This document shows, one piece after another, positions 32,635 to 41,100 of a DNA stretch of 64,000 nucleotides. Every line of letters starts with the position of its first letter. The first letter of the stretch is position 1. The stretch lies in contig JAGAOT010000013.1 of the NCBI GenBank assembly GCA_017623615.1, positions 62,001-126,000 of the forward strand, written 5' to 3'. Position numbers and translations under genes: made by a program. The notes under the pieces are model-generated. The model ran no database searches, was not told the DNA's origin, and saw only the letters and a list, made by a program, of their open reading frames with translations. Origin of the DNA: Clostridia bacterium (GTDB taxonomy: Bacteria; Bacillota; Clostridia; Oscillospirales; Acutalibacteraceae).

Positions 32635-34152
32635 CTATTTTATAAAATCGGTCAAAGCCGAAATATCAAGCTTATCGAGGTTTTCGGCTGTGGAGATGAC
32701 GTCATAAATATCCTTGCACATCTTAATTATTCCGCCCGTTTCATCGCTTTCGGCGTTGAGCACGATTATCGGGTCGTGAACGCTTAAACGGACAAGGAAC
32801 CAGCCGTTGCCGCAGGATTTGTCAGCATTGATTCTGATACCTTCGTGGTTATCCTCTGCGGCGCACCAACCATCATTTTCCGTTGCCGCTTTTTCAAAAA
32901 GAGAAATGATTTTTTCGCCCTCGGGACGGAAATCGTCACAGAGGATTTTGAATCGAAGCTCTTTTTCCTCGACGGGTTCACGCAGGTTTTCAATCAGATT
33001 GTCAAGGCTTTTGCCCTCTTTTGCAAGAGCTGCCGCCTCAATAATGAGCTTTGTTATGAGGTATGCTCCGTCATCAAGATAATAGTTTTCCGCAAATGCA
33101 GCGTGACCGGAGGTTTCCATTGCAAGCGGGCACTTAGTGCCGCTTTTTTCAAGCTCAATCTGCTTGTTGATAACGTTGCGGTAGCCGCGCTTAAAGCGCA
33201 GGTGAGTGCCGCCGTTTTGCTTAATAAATTCCGCAAGCCCGTCAGAGGTTACGCTGTCGGTAACGATTGTTGAATTCGGGCAGCCTTTGAGCGCAATTTT
33301 TGAAGCGAGGGCAACCAGTCTGTTGCGGTTAATTTCAAATCCGCCCTTGCCCACACATGCCGCTCTGTCAACGTCGGTGTCAAAGATAACACCGAAATCC
33401 GCATCCGCCGCAACAGCCGCCTTTGAAACACATTCCATAGCCGCCGCATTTTCGGGGTTGGGTGCGTGGTTTGGGAAATTGCCGTCGGGGTCGAGATAAA
33501 GGCTGCCGCTTATATCCGCGCCGAGGGGTGCAAGCACATCGCTTGCGTAAAATCCGCCGACTCCGTTGCCCGCATCAACAACAATTTTCATGCCTGCAAG
33601 CGGATGATTTCTGTCGGCTTTGTCGTCAACGCCGTCTATTATCATTTCGCGCAGGATTTCGGAATAACGCTTCATGAAATCGCAGGGAATGCATTCGTCG
33701 TTTTTCGCGCCGAGAGCATCTTCGGTTGCGCCTGCGTTTTTTAGAATTTCCGCGATATCGGAGCCGTCGAGTCCGCCGTCACGGGTAAAGAATTTAAGCC
33801 CGTTTCTGTCCTTGGGGTGGTGGCTTGCGGTTATCTGCACCGCGCCGTCGCAAGAAAGCTCAACGGTTGTCATAAACATCGCGGGGGTTGATGAAAGACC
33901 GCAGTCAAAAACCCTTGCGCCGTTTGAAACGAGAGCCTTTATAACCGCGTTTTTTATTCTTTCTGCGGAAAGTCGGCTGTCATGCCCCACGGAAACACAC
34001 ACGTTTTTTTTGCCCGTTCTGTTTTTGAGCCATGCCAGAAATGCCGCCGAAGCCCTCATAACCATTTCGTCGCTCATATAAAGCGGGTTAGACTCATCAC
34101 CGAGCGCATATCCGCGGATATCGCTGCCGCTTTTAAACTTTGAATAGTCCAT
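32635..34152 (-). CDS. phosphomannomutase/phosphoglucomutase family enzyme
   Basis: A 505-residue alpha-D-phosphohexomutase. ATG 34152 has AAAGGAG 9 bases before; a GTG two codons upstream overlaps the previous stop. Motifs in order: phosphoserine loop QITASHHPKDRNG (near residues 100-112), sugar/metal loop DTDVDRAACVG (near 260), sugar-binding ETSGHAAFAENY (near 345), and a C-terminal phosphate-binding domain. It interconverts hexose 1- and 6-phosphates and could link malQ-derived glucose 1-phosphate to glycolysis or give mannose 1-phosphate for polysaccharides. Which sugar it prefers is not decidable by eye. Confidence 0.9.
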   Translation of the reverse strand: MDYSKFKSGSDIRGYALGDESNPLYMSDEMVMRASAAFLAWLKNRTGKKNVCVSVGHDSRLSAERIKNAVIKALVSNGARVFDCGLSSTPAMFMTTVELSCDGAVQITASHHPKDRNGLKFFTRDGGLDGSDIAEILKNAGATEDALGAKNDECIPCDFMKRYSEILREMIIDGVDDKADRNHPLAGMKIVVDAGNGVGGFYASDVLAPLGADISGSLYLDPDGNFPNHAPNPENAAAMECVSKAAVAADADFGVIFDTDVDRAACVGKGGFEINRNRLVALASKIALKGCPNSTIVTDSVTSDGLAEFIKQNGGTHLRFKRGYRNVINKQIELEKSGTKCPLAMETSGHAAFAENYYLDDGAYLITKLIIEAAALAKEGKSLDNLIENLREPVEEKELRFKILCDDFRPEGEKIISLFEKAATENDGWCAAEDNHEGIRINADKSCGNGWFLVRLSVHDPIIVLNAESDETGGIIKMCKDIYDVISTAENLDKLDISALTDFIK

Positions 34153-34154
34153 AA

Positions 34155-34838
34155 TCACTTCTCCTTTGAAAAGTATTCATCTGAAACGCTCAGCAAGAAT
34201 TGATACATGGGGGTGTATGCCTTGTATGTTTCACGCATTATTTCGATAATCGTTTCGTCCTTAAGGTCATCAAGACTGTCAGAAAACTTTATAAATCCAA
34301 CATCTTTAAGATTGTAATATGCTTCAAGACCCTCGGGGCAGCCGGGGAAAGGTCTTTTATAGCTGTTTTTAAACATAACGGAGCCGCTTTTTTCGCATTT
34401 TTGAGCCGCTTTTTTAAATTCTTCGGGATTTTCGCGCAGAGCCTTGCGGAAAGTTTCCAAAAGTCCCGGCTCGTCACCGTAAAAGCCCACTCCCATCGAA
34501 TAGTTAACGGGAGTAACCTCAAACCACATGCAGGGATATCCGCGCCACTCATGCTTCGGGCGCATGAACATTATCCACATGTTTTCACGGTATAGGGACT
34601 TATCCTTGGTATATCGCGTATCTCTGCGCACTCTCGACACCATTTTGGTTGGAATTGTATTCATCATCGGGTCAACGGAAAGAAGCTCCTCGCCGATAAT
34701 TCCCGCAAGCTGGCGCATTGGCACGGTAACCGTGCTTTTTATAATTTCTTTGTTTTCTTCGTAATATGCCTTGGAGTTTCTGAAGCGGTTGTCCGCAAGT
34801 CTGAACAAATCATCGCGGGTAATGCCCTTATATTCCAT
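34155..34838 (-). CDS. DUF2461 family protein
   Basis: A 227-residue protein. ATG 34838 lies one base after the stop of the upstream gene, so translation is coupled; a longer start at 34877 would run inside that gene. The family pattern is visible in SRVRRDTRYTKDKSLYRENM (Arg/Asp-rich, near residues 68-87) followed by YPCMWFEVTPVNYSMGVGFY (near 100-119), which matches DUF2461 proteins. Their biochemical role is unknown. No signal peptide or membrane span. It sits between a PLP lyase and the phosphohexomutase, with no functional hint. Confidence 0.8.
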   Translation of the reverse strand: MEYKGITRDDLFRLADNRFRNSKAYYEENKEIIKSTVTVPMRQLAGIIGEELLSVDPMMNTIPTKMVSRVRRDTRYTKDKSLYRENMWIMFMRPKHEWRGYPCMWFEVTPVNYSMGVGFYGDEPGLLETFRKALRENPEEFKKAAQKCEKSGSVMFKNSYKRPFPGCPEGLEAYYNLKDVGFIKFSDSLDDLKDETIIEIMRETYKAYTPMYQFLLSVSDEYFSKEK

Positions 34839-34839
34839 A

Positions 34840-36099
34840 TTATAGCAGCCCCTTTTGGTAAAGTCTTTCCGCGGCAAGCATTATTGCCGTTTTTGCGGAG
34901 TGGAAGTTGATGCCGCCCTGCATCCAAACAGCAAACGGCTCGCGCAGGGGAGCATCCGCCGAAAGCTCGATTGATGAGCCGAGAATGAACGCACCCGCCG
35001 CCATGATAACCTTGCTGTCATAGCCAGGCATGTCCCACGGCTCGGGCGAAACATATGAATCAATCGGAGCTCCGCTCTGGATTCCGCGGCAGTATTCAAC
35101 AAGTCTTTCGGGGGTTTTAAGGCAGAGAGCCTGAATAATGTCATGTCTGCTTTCGGAGCTTGAAGGAGTAACCTCAAAGCCGAAGTTTTCAAACATTGCG
35201 GCGGCAAAAACAGCCGCCTTGAGCGATTCGCCCACAACATGCGGAGCATGGAAAACGCCCATAAACATGTTGCGGTTTTCGCCGAGTGTGCAGCCGACTT
35301 CCTTGCCCAACCCGGGGGTTGTTGCTCTGTAGGCGCAAAGCTCAACAAGGTCGCTTCTGCCCGCTATGTAGCCGCCCGTTCTTGCGATTGAGCCGCCCGC
35401 ATTCTTTATCAGAGAGCCCGCCATGAGGTCTGCACCGACCTCGGTGGGCTCTGTTTTTTCAACAAATTCGCCGTAGCAGTTGTCAACCATAACAACCGCA
35501 TCGCATTTGGAGTGGACAAGTGCCGCAATTTCGCCGATTTCCGCAACGGAAAGGCTTGGTCGCAGGCTGTAGCCTCTCGAACGCTGAATATAAACCATTT
35601 TCGGCTTCATCTCAAGAGCTTTTTCAATCGCTTCAAGGTCAGGTCTGCCGTTTTTGCCGAGGTCAACCTGCGCATAGTTAACGCCGAAATCCTTGAGCGA
35701 GCCCATGCCGTCACCGCTTATTCCGATAACGCTGTGGATTGTGTCATACGGTGTGCCCGTAACGCAGAGCATCGTGTCACCCGGGCGCAATACGCCGTAA
35801 AGCGCAACCGCAAGGGTGTGGGTGCCGCAGGTGAAGCTGTGGCGGACTATCGCATCCTCCGCACCGAAAATTTCGGCATAGATTCTGTCAAGCTTTTCTC
35901 TGCCCGTGTCGCCGTAGCCGTAGCCCGTTGAGCCCGCAAAATCCGTTTCACTCACTCTGTTTTTGATGAACGATGCAAGCACCTTTTGCTGGTTATATTC
36001 GGTTATATCTTCAATTTCATCGAATTTTGCCTTTGCCTTAATCAAAGCGTCATCGCTTGCTGCCTTGATTTTTTCGCTTATCTCAAAAAAACTATTCAT
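34840..36099 (-). CDS. methionine-gamma-lyase-like PLP enzyme (aluminium resistance family)
   Basis: A 419-residue fold-type I PLP enzyme of the PF06838 group found in Firmicutes. Landmarks: FAGSTGYGYGDTGREKLDRI (near residues 53-72), HSFTCGTHTLAVALYG (near 86-101), VMVDNCYGEF with the cofactor-binding Asp (near 205), and SLIKNAGGSIARTGGYIAG with the PLP lysine (near 230). It is thought to degrade sulfur amino acids, though it is often annotated as aluminium resistance protein. It starts 5 bases before malQ ends in the transcription order, so it belongs to the malQ operon. Confidence 0.9.
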   Translation of the reverse strand: MNSFFEISEKIKAASDDALIKAKAKFDEIEDITEYNQQKVLASFIKNRVSETDFAGSTGYGYGDTGREKLDRIYAEIFGAEDAIVRHSFTCGTHTLAVALYGVLRPGDTMLCVTGTPYDTIHSVIGISGDGMGSLKDFGVNYAQVDLGKNGRPDLEAIEKALEMKPKMVYIQRSRGYSLRPSLSVAEIGEIAALVHSKCDAVVMVDNCYGEFVEKTEPTEVGADLMAGSLIKNAGGSIARTGGYIAGRSDLVELCAYRATTPGLGKEVGCTLGENRNMFMGVFHAPHVVGESLKAAVFAAAMFENFGFEVTPSSSESRHDIIQALCLKTPERLVEYCRGIQSGAPIDSYVSPEPWDMPGYDSKVIMAAGAFILGSSIELSADAPLREPFAVWMQGGINFHSAKTAIMLAAERLYQKGLL

Positions 36100-36104
36100 T
36101 TTCC

Positions 36105-37538
36105 TTACCTTTTATAAATTCTGTTTAATGATTTAAAAAATTCTCTGTCGGCGTTCATGAGCTGTTCTTTTGTTACTCTGTAGCTCCAGTTGCCCTTTGC
36201 AACGCCGGGTGTGTTTATTCTTGTGTCGGAGCCGTACATCAGGAAATCCTGAACGGGGATTATCGCAAGGTCGCTTACGCTTGCGAATATCGCTCTTAAG
36301 AACAGCGGGCTTGCGCCGCCCCAGTCACCGCCGCCGAAGCCGCAGTAATCGAGCGCCCTTTTCCTTGTTGCATCGTCGCTTTCCCAAAGGAAGCCGAAGA
36401 TTGTGTTATTATCGTGCGTTCCCGAATATGCAACCGAGTTTTTGATATAGTTATGCGGCATATGGATGCTGTTGCCGTCGTCGAGGAAGCCGAATTGGAA
36501 AACGCGCATTCCGGGGAAGCCGCTTTCTTCAACAAGCGCACGCACCTCGTCGGTTATATCGCCCAAATCCTCAGCAATAATCAGCTTATCCTCATGCCCC
36601 GCCTTGATTGCGTTAACAAAATCCATGCCGGGTCCTTTGAGCCAATTGCCGTTGCGCGCCGTTGTTTCGCTCGAATCAACGGCCCAATATGCTTCAATCG
36701 CTCTGAAATGGTCGATTCTTACGCCGTCAAACATGGTAAGAGCATGGTCGATGCGTTCTCTCCACCACTTGAAGCCGTCTTTCTTCATTTCGTCCCAATC
36801 ATAAAGCGGATTGCCCCAAAGCTGACCGTCCTCGGCAAAATAATCGGGCGGAACGCCCGCAACCATTGAGGGATAGCCCTTTTCGTCAATGTCAAAAAGC
36901 GAGCGGTTTTCCCAAACATCACAGCTGTCGTCCGAAACATAAATGGGGATATCTCCGATTATGCTCACGCCCTTTGAGTTGGCATATTTTTTGATTTTTG
37001 CCCATTGAGTGAAAAATTCATACTGGATGAACTGCCATGTGCCGAGTGTTTCAAGGTCGGTTATTTCTTCGCTTTCCCACTCCTGCCAAGGCTTTAATCC
37101 GTTTTGTTCGCGGAGCGTCATAAAGCGGCAGAATGCCTCGATTCGCGGATGAGATTCAATAAATTCCTTAACCTCATTTTGATTTTTTGAGTTGCCGTAT
37201 GCTTTTTTCAAAAGAGCCATGCGCTCCTTTGAAAGCCTTTCAAATTCGCAGGAATAGGGGGCCTGCTGTCTGCACGCTTCAAGGTCATCCTTTGAAATAA
37301 GCCCGTCCTCAAAAAGCTTTTCGGGGTCGATAAAATAAGGATTTCCGCCGAATGCGGAAAAGGATTTGTAGGGGGAGTTGTATTCGTCGGTTACGGTAAA
37401 CGGCAAAACCTGCCACACCGAAAAACCGCAGTCAACCAAAAAATCTATAAATTCAAATGCATTTTTTCCGAATGTTCCGATAGAATAATCGCCGTAAAGC
37501 GAGGAAACATGCATCAAAATTCCGCTTTGTCTTCTCAT
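36105..37538 (-). CDS. malQ: 4-alpha-glucanotransferase (amylomaltase, GH77)
   Basis: A 477-residue cytoplasmic enzyme that disproportionates malto-oligosaccharides. GH77 signatures are complete: RRQSGILMHVSSLYG at the N-terminus, SPYKSFSAFGGNPYFID (near residues 55-71), nucleophile Asp in GVRIDHFRA (near 285), acid/base Glu in IIAEDLGD (near 333), and the third carboxylate in SGTHDNNT (near 385). SD AAAGGTG before ATG 37538. It heads the minus-strand operon from an extended -10 promoter. No glycogen phosphorylase is in view. Confidence 0.95.
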   Translation of the reverse strand: MRRQSGILMHVSSLYGDYSIGTFGKNAFEFIDFLVDCGFSVWQVLPFTVTDEYNSPYKSFSAFGGNPYFIDPEKLFEDGLISKDDLEACRQQAPYSCEFERLSKERMALLKKAYGNSKNQNEVKEFIESHPRIEAFCRFMTLREQNGLKPWQEWESEEITDLETLGTWQFIQYEFFTQWAKIKKYANSKGVSIIGDIPIYVSDDSCDVWENRSLFDIDEKGYPSMVAGVPPDYFAEDGQLWGNPLYDWDEMKKDGFKWWRERIDHALTMFDGVRIDHFRAIEAYWAVDSSETTARNGNWLKGPGMDFVNAIKAGHEDKLIIAEDLGDITDEVRALVEESGFPGMRVFQFGFLDDGNSIHMPHNYIKNSVAYSGTHDNNTIFGFLWESDDATRKRALDYCGFGGGDWGGASPLFLRAIFASVSDLAIIPVQDFLMYGSDTRINTPGVAKGNWSYRVTKEQLMNADREFFKSLNRIYKR

Positions 37539-37565
37539 AAAAACACCTTTCCTTCAATTTCGTAA

Positions 37566-37574
37566 ATTATAACA
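37566..37574 (-). promoter_or_regulatory. extended -10 promoter of the malQ operon
   Basis: Minus strand TGTTATAAT; -35 weak. Confidence 0.55.
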
Positions 37575-37611
37575 TACAAGGTAATAAAAATAAAGTAATT
37601 TTCAAAAAAAC

Positions 37612-37640
37612 TTGATATTTATGCGCACAGAGTTTAAAAT
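37612..37640 (+). promoter_or_regulatory. sigma-A-type promoter of the SIS-GH84-Cys-cluster operon
   Basis: TTGATA (37612-37617), 17-base spacer, TAAAAT (37635-37640), 30 bases before the ATG. Confidence 0.65.
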
Positions 37641-37669
37641 GAAATAAAACAATCATTTCGGAGGCTGTT

Positions 37670-38407
37670 ATGTCAAAATCTGTTGAATATTTTGAAAATC
37701 TGCAAAAAATAATTGCCCGTATTGCAACGGAGCAGCTTGACAATATAGAAAAGGCGGCTCGCGCAGTTGCCGATACCCTTGAAAACGGCGGCAGAGTGCA
37801 CGCCTTCGGCACGGGCCATTCCCACATGCTTGCCGAGGAGATTTTTTACCGCGCAGGCGGTCTTGTGAATGTTAACCCCATTCTTGAAACTTCGCTTATG
37901 CTCCACGAAAGCGCCGCAAAGAGCACGGAGCTTGAAAGGCTGGAGGGCTACGGTGAAATCCTTTTTGACCATCACTCAATAAATCAGAAGGATATTCTGT
38001 TTTTATTCTCCAATTCCGGCAGAAACGGCGTTGCAATTGACCTTGCGCTGATTGCGGGCGAGAGGGGAGTTAAAACCGTTGTTATAACCAATATGGAGCA
38101 CACAATGCAGGGCGCATCAAGGCATTCAAGCGGCAAAAAGCTGTTTGAAGCCGCCGATATCGTGATTGACAACTGCGGCTGCCACGGCGATGCTTCAATG
38201 AGGATTGATGAAATCAACAGAAGCGTTGCGCCCACCTCAACCGCTGCGGGTGCCGCAATTTTGAATGCGATTGAAGCACGAGCGGTTGAAATTATGGTTT
38301 CGGAGGGCTTTACGCCCGAGGTTTTCTCCAGCAGCAATGTTGACGGCGGTGACGAAATCAACAACGCCTACATTGCCAAATATAAAAAGGAGATTAAGTC
38401 GTTATGA
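37670..38407 (+). CDS. SIS-domain phosphosugar-binding protein (UPF0309-like)
   Basis: A 245-residue cytoplasmic SIS-fold protein. The phosphosugar loop is in HAFGTGHSHMLAEEIFYRAG (near residues 43-62), the second SIS motif in LFLFSNSGRNGVAIDLALIA (near 107-126), and a conserved RSVAPTSTAAGAAILNAIEA helix follows (near 185-204). Members bind or isomerise sugar phosphates such as N-acetylglucosamine or N-acetylmuramic acid 6-phosphate derivatives. SD GGAGG, own promoter. It overlaps the GH84 gene by 4 bases, which points to an amino-sugar substrate. Confidence 0.88.
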   Translation: MSKSVEYFENLQKIIARIATEQLDNIEKAARAVADTLENGGRVHAFGTGHSHMLAEEIFYRAGGLVNVNPILETSLMLHESAAKSTELERLEGYGEILFDHHSINQKDILFLFSNSGRNGVAIDLALIAGERGVKTVVITNMEHTMQGASRHSSGKKLFEAADIVIDNCGCHGDASMRIDEINRSVAPTSTAAGAAILNAIEARAVEIMVSEGFTPEVFSSSNVDGGDEINNAYIAKYKKEIKSL

Positions 38408-40062
38408 TTTACCCTGCTTTTCAAAAGCCCAAAATCACACAATGGATTGATTTTTCGCCCGCAAAGCTTGAAATAAACGGCTTCGACTGCGATTATGCGC
38501 GCGAAATGCTTGAAAACTCGCTCGATTGTAAAGGTGACACGCTTTACATAGACATTGTAAAAGAAAATACCCGCCGTTTGGAGTATATCGAAGAATCACG
38601 CAAAATAAGCGGAGAAAAATATATTATTTCCTGCGAAAAATGTGCAGACGGATTAAAAATCACCGCTACGGTTTCGTGCCGCATGGGTCTTTTCAGGGCG
38701 ATTAACCGCGTTATTTCAATGATAAAGGATAAAAAATTCTTTATCGGCGAGGTTGAGGACTATCCGCTGTTTGCCAAGCGCGGATATATCGAGGGATTTT
38801 ACGGCAAACCCTGGAGCCATGAAAACCGCAGAATGATGCTGGAGCTTATGTCATTTTACGGCATGAACACATATTATTATGCCCCGAAAGATGACCCGTA
38901 TCACCGCGACAGATGGTTTGACCTTTATCCCAAGCAGGATTTGCTTGCTCTTTCCGAGCTTTCCGCGCTCTGCGAAGAAAGATTTATGGAGTTCAATTTC
39001 TGTATTGCTCCCGGCTTGAGTATGAAATATTCCTCCGAAGAGGATTTTCAAAAGCTTGCGCGTAAAGCGGAACAGCTTTACGGAATCGGTATTCGCAATT
39101 TTGGGCTTTTGGTGGACGATATACCCGAGGATTTGTGGTTTGATGAGGATAAGGCGGCGTTTGGCGGCGAGGCTGTCAACGCTCACATCGACCTTGCCAA
39201 CAAATTCAATGATTTTCTTAAACAGATTGATTCCCGCTGCCGTCTGACCGTTTGCCCTCTGCAATATCACGGCACGGGCGATGAATACTATATTTCCAAG
39301 CTCGGCAAGGGGATAGGAGCCGATATCAGCATTTTTTGGACGGGCAAAAATATTTGTTCGCAGGAGCTTACCGTGCGTGAAGCGGTTATTTTTGAAAATG
39401 CAACCAACCACAAGCCGCTATATTGGGATAACTTCCCCGTCAACGATGCGGAGATGCAGAACGAGATGCATATCGGCTATTTGAGCGGCAGAGATGCGGA
39501 TTTATATCGCTATTCCGAGGGCATAATTTCCAACACAATGGAATTTGCTATGTCAAGCAGAATGCCTTTACTCACTGTCTGCGACTACCTTTGGAATCCG
39601 CTCGCCTATAACGGCTTTGAGTCGTGGCAAAACGCGTGTGAAATCGTTCTCGGAGCTGAGAAAAATATCTGTATGCCGTTTCTTGATAACCTTTTGACCT
39701 CGTGCTTAAAGGTTGAAAATTCACCTATGCTCAATGAAATGCTCAACCTTGCGCAGCAGCAATTCTTTGCGGGTGATTTGCAGGGAGCCGGCGAAACCGT
39801 TTGGGCTTACATAACCGCGCTTGAAAAATGCTGCAAAAAGCTTAAAACCGTTGAAAACGCTATGATTTCGGAGCTTTATCCCTGGGCGGAAAAACAGTTT
39901 ATCGCGCTTGATTTGCTTAAATCTGCAATATCGGTTTTGAGCGAAAACACAGAAGAAAACAAAGCAAAAACACGGGACATATTGCAAAAATATCTTGCGC
40001 ATCCCAAAACGCTGTGTGACTTTTCTCTGCAGGCGTTTGCAGAAAGGATGTTGACGTTATGA
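38404..40062 (+). CDS. GH84 beta-N-acetylglucosaminidase (O-GlcNAcase-like), cytoplasmic
   Basis: A 552-residue GH84 enzyme. After an N-terminal alpha/beta domain (residues 1-120), the barrel begins with the family hallmark RGYIEGFYGKPWSHENR, and the catalytic Asp pair is LLVDDIPED (Asp238-Asp239, substrate-assisted mechanism). SIFWTGKNICS and YWDNFPVNDAEM line the pocket as in other GH84 enzymes. The C-terminal about 150 residues are helical. There is no signal peptide, whereas most bacterial GH84 enzymes are secreted, so it should act on imported or endogenous GlcNAc conjugates. ATGA overlaps on both sides tie it to the SIS and Cys-cluster genes. Confidence 0.93.
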   Translation: MIYPAFQKPKITQWIDFSPAKLEINGFDCDYAREMLENSLDCKGDTLYIDIVKENTRRLEYIEESRKISGEKYIISCEKCADGLKITATVSCRMGLFRAINRVISMIKDKKFFIGEVEDYPLFAKRGYIEGFYGKPWSHENRRMMLELMSFYGMNTYYYAPKDDPYHRDRWFDLYPKQDLLALSELSALCEERFMEFNFCIAPGLSMKYSSEEDFQKLARKAEQLYGIGIRNFGLLVDDIPEDLWFDEDKAAFGGEAVNAHIDLANKFNDFLKQIDSRCRLTVCPLQYHGTGDEYYISKLGKGIGADISIFWTGKNICSQELTVREAVIFENATNHKPLYWDNFPVNDAEMQNEMHIGYLSGRDADLYRYSEGIISNTMEFAMSSRMPLLTVCDYLWNPLAYNGFESWQNACEIVLGAEKNICMPFLDNLLTSCLKVENSPMLNEMLNLAQQQFFAGDLQGAGETVWAYITALEKCCKKLKTVENAMISELYPWAEKQFIALDLLKSAISVLSENTEENKAKTRDILQKYLAHPKTLCDFSLQAFAERMLTL

Positions 40063-40559
40063 ATAAAATTCTGAAAGAAGCTTATGACCGACTTTATCAT
40101 AAAACACCCCTCGGTTTTTATAACTGCGGGCGGCTTTGTGACGGCCTTTGCTGCCGCGGCGACTGTAAAGGCATGTGGCTTTACCCTCACGAAGAGGAGC
40201 TCTTTGCCGATAAAGAGGGCTTTGAGGTGTGTGAAACCGAGGGGAACTACGGTTACCCCATGGTTATATGCTCCGGTAAATGCAACAGAGCGGAAAGACC
40301 GCTCGCATGCCGCATCTTTCCGCTCTTTCCTTTGGTGTATGAAATTGACGGTAAACTGAAATTTGAGGTTATTCTTGACCCGCGCGCAAACATGTGCCCG
40401 CTTGCGCGGCAGCAAAAACCGCTTGACCCCTCGTTTATTAAAGAAGTGCGCAAAACAGCGCGTGTGCTTGCCCGCGACCCCGAAACGCTTGAATACATGA
40501 AAGCCGTCAGCCTTGAGCTGACGGAGATTATAGAGCTTCGCGAAAAACTGGGGTTATAA
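40059..40559 (+). CDS. cysteine-cluster (YkgJ-like) protein
   Basis: A 166-residue soluble protein with eight Cys in the first 115 residues: NCGRLCDGLCCRGDC (near residues 22-36), ICSGKCNRAERPLACRIFPL (near 70-89) and a MCPLA motif (near 111). This spacing resembles YkgJ-type putative zinc or iron binding clusters. Members are uncharacterised; some are suspected Fe-S or metal chaperones. It overlaps the GH84 gene by 4 bases, an association I do not recognise from known operons. Its stop overlaps the convergent MGMT-like gene by 6 bases. Confidence 0.75.
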   Translation: MNKILKEAYDRLYHKTPLGFYNCGRLCDGLCCRGDCKGMWLYPHEEELFADKEGFEVCETEGNYGYPMVICSGKCNRAERPLACRIFPLFPLVYEIDGKLKFEVILDPRANMCPLARQQKPLDPSFIKEVRKTARVLARDPETLEYMKAVSLELTEIIELREKLGL

Positions 40560-40865
40560 ATTCCCGTTCCATGCAAATCTTTTCATATCAACTCTGCCGT
40601 CGTCAAGGAATTCAACGCCTTCTTCGGCAAGCAGAATTCTCTGCATGTTTTCGCCGCCAAAGGCAAACGCCTTTGAAACTTCGCCGTTTTTGGTAACAAC
40701 GCGGTGGCAGGGGATTTTGCCGGGCTCGGGGTTAACATGGAGCGCATACCCCACAACTCTTGACCAGCGCGGATTGCCAGCCATTGCGGCAACACAGCCG
40801 TAGGTGCAAACTTTTCCGCGCGGAATTTTTCTTACAACATCATATATTTTATTAAATGTATTCAT
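40554..40865 (-). CDS. MGMT family DNA-binding/alkyltransferase-like protein
   Basis: A 103-residue protein that equals only the C-terminal DNA-binding part of O6-alkylguanine-DNA alkyltransferases. The helix-turn-helix KVCTYGCVAAMAG, the Arg finger region RVVGYALHVNP and the active-site IPCHRVV (Cys53) are visible. The reactive Cys is kept, unlike ATL proteins where it is Trp or Ala, so limited transferase activity is possible. AAGGAAG SD. It would repair or flag O6-alkylguanine. Confidence 0.88.
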   Translation of the reverse strand: MNTFNKIYDVVRKIPRGKVCTYGCVAAMAGNPRWSRVVGYALHVNPEPGKIPCHRVVTKNGEVSKAFAFGGENMQRILLAEEGVEFLDDGRVDMKRFAWNGNL

Positions 40866-40892
40866 TATAATCTTCCTTTTTAATCAATCTGA

Positions 40893-40964
40893 TGTAGGGG
40901 TGATTTACGAATCGCCCGCGAATTAAACAATACTTAAAACGGGCGGATAATATCCGCCCCTACA
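40893..40964. repeat. TGTAGGGG/CCCCTACA-bounded palindromic repeat, unit 1
   Basis: Starts TGTAGGGG and ends CCCCTACA. It contains two hairpins: GATT-TACG-AATC with flanking G/C pairs, and GGGCGGATAATATCCGCCC (40941-40959). It has no coding frame. This form is known from families of small palindromic repeats in gut Clostridia genomes. Confidence 0.7.
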
Positions 40965-40982
40965 CTATGATTTCAAACGCAG

Positions 40983-41050
40983 TGTAGGGCGGGGGCTGCT
41001 CCCGCCGTGAAACATGGATATGAGGGTCGATGTGGGCATCGACCCCTACA
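40983..41050. repeat. TGTAGGG/CCCCTACA-bounded palindromic repeat, unit 2
   Basis: Starts TGTAGGG, ends CCCCTACA, with internal hairpins GGCGGG-N6-TCCCGCC and GGGTCGATG-TGGG-CATCGACCC. It lies 18 bp from unit 1; both sit in the 235-bp gap between the MGMT-like and HAD genes. A related copy is at 47467. Confidence 0.7.
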
Positions 41051-41100
41051 TACTATTTTATATTATATTTACCTAAATATCAACAACAGGAGCGGAGATT

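Noticed and set aside
40893..41050. Possible CRISPR array
   Set aside because: Units are palindromic, only two, without equal spacers, and there are no cas genes; a palindromic repeat family fits better.
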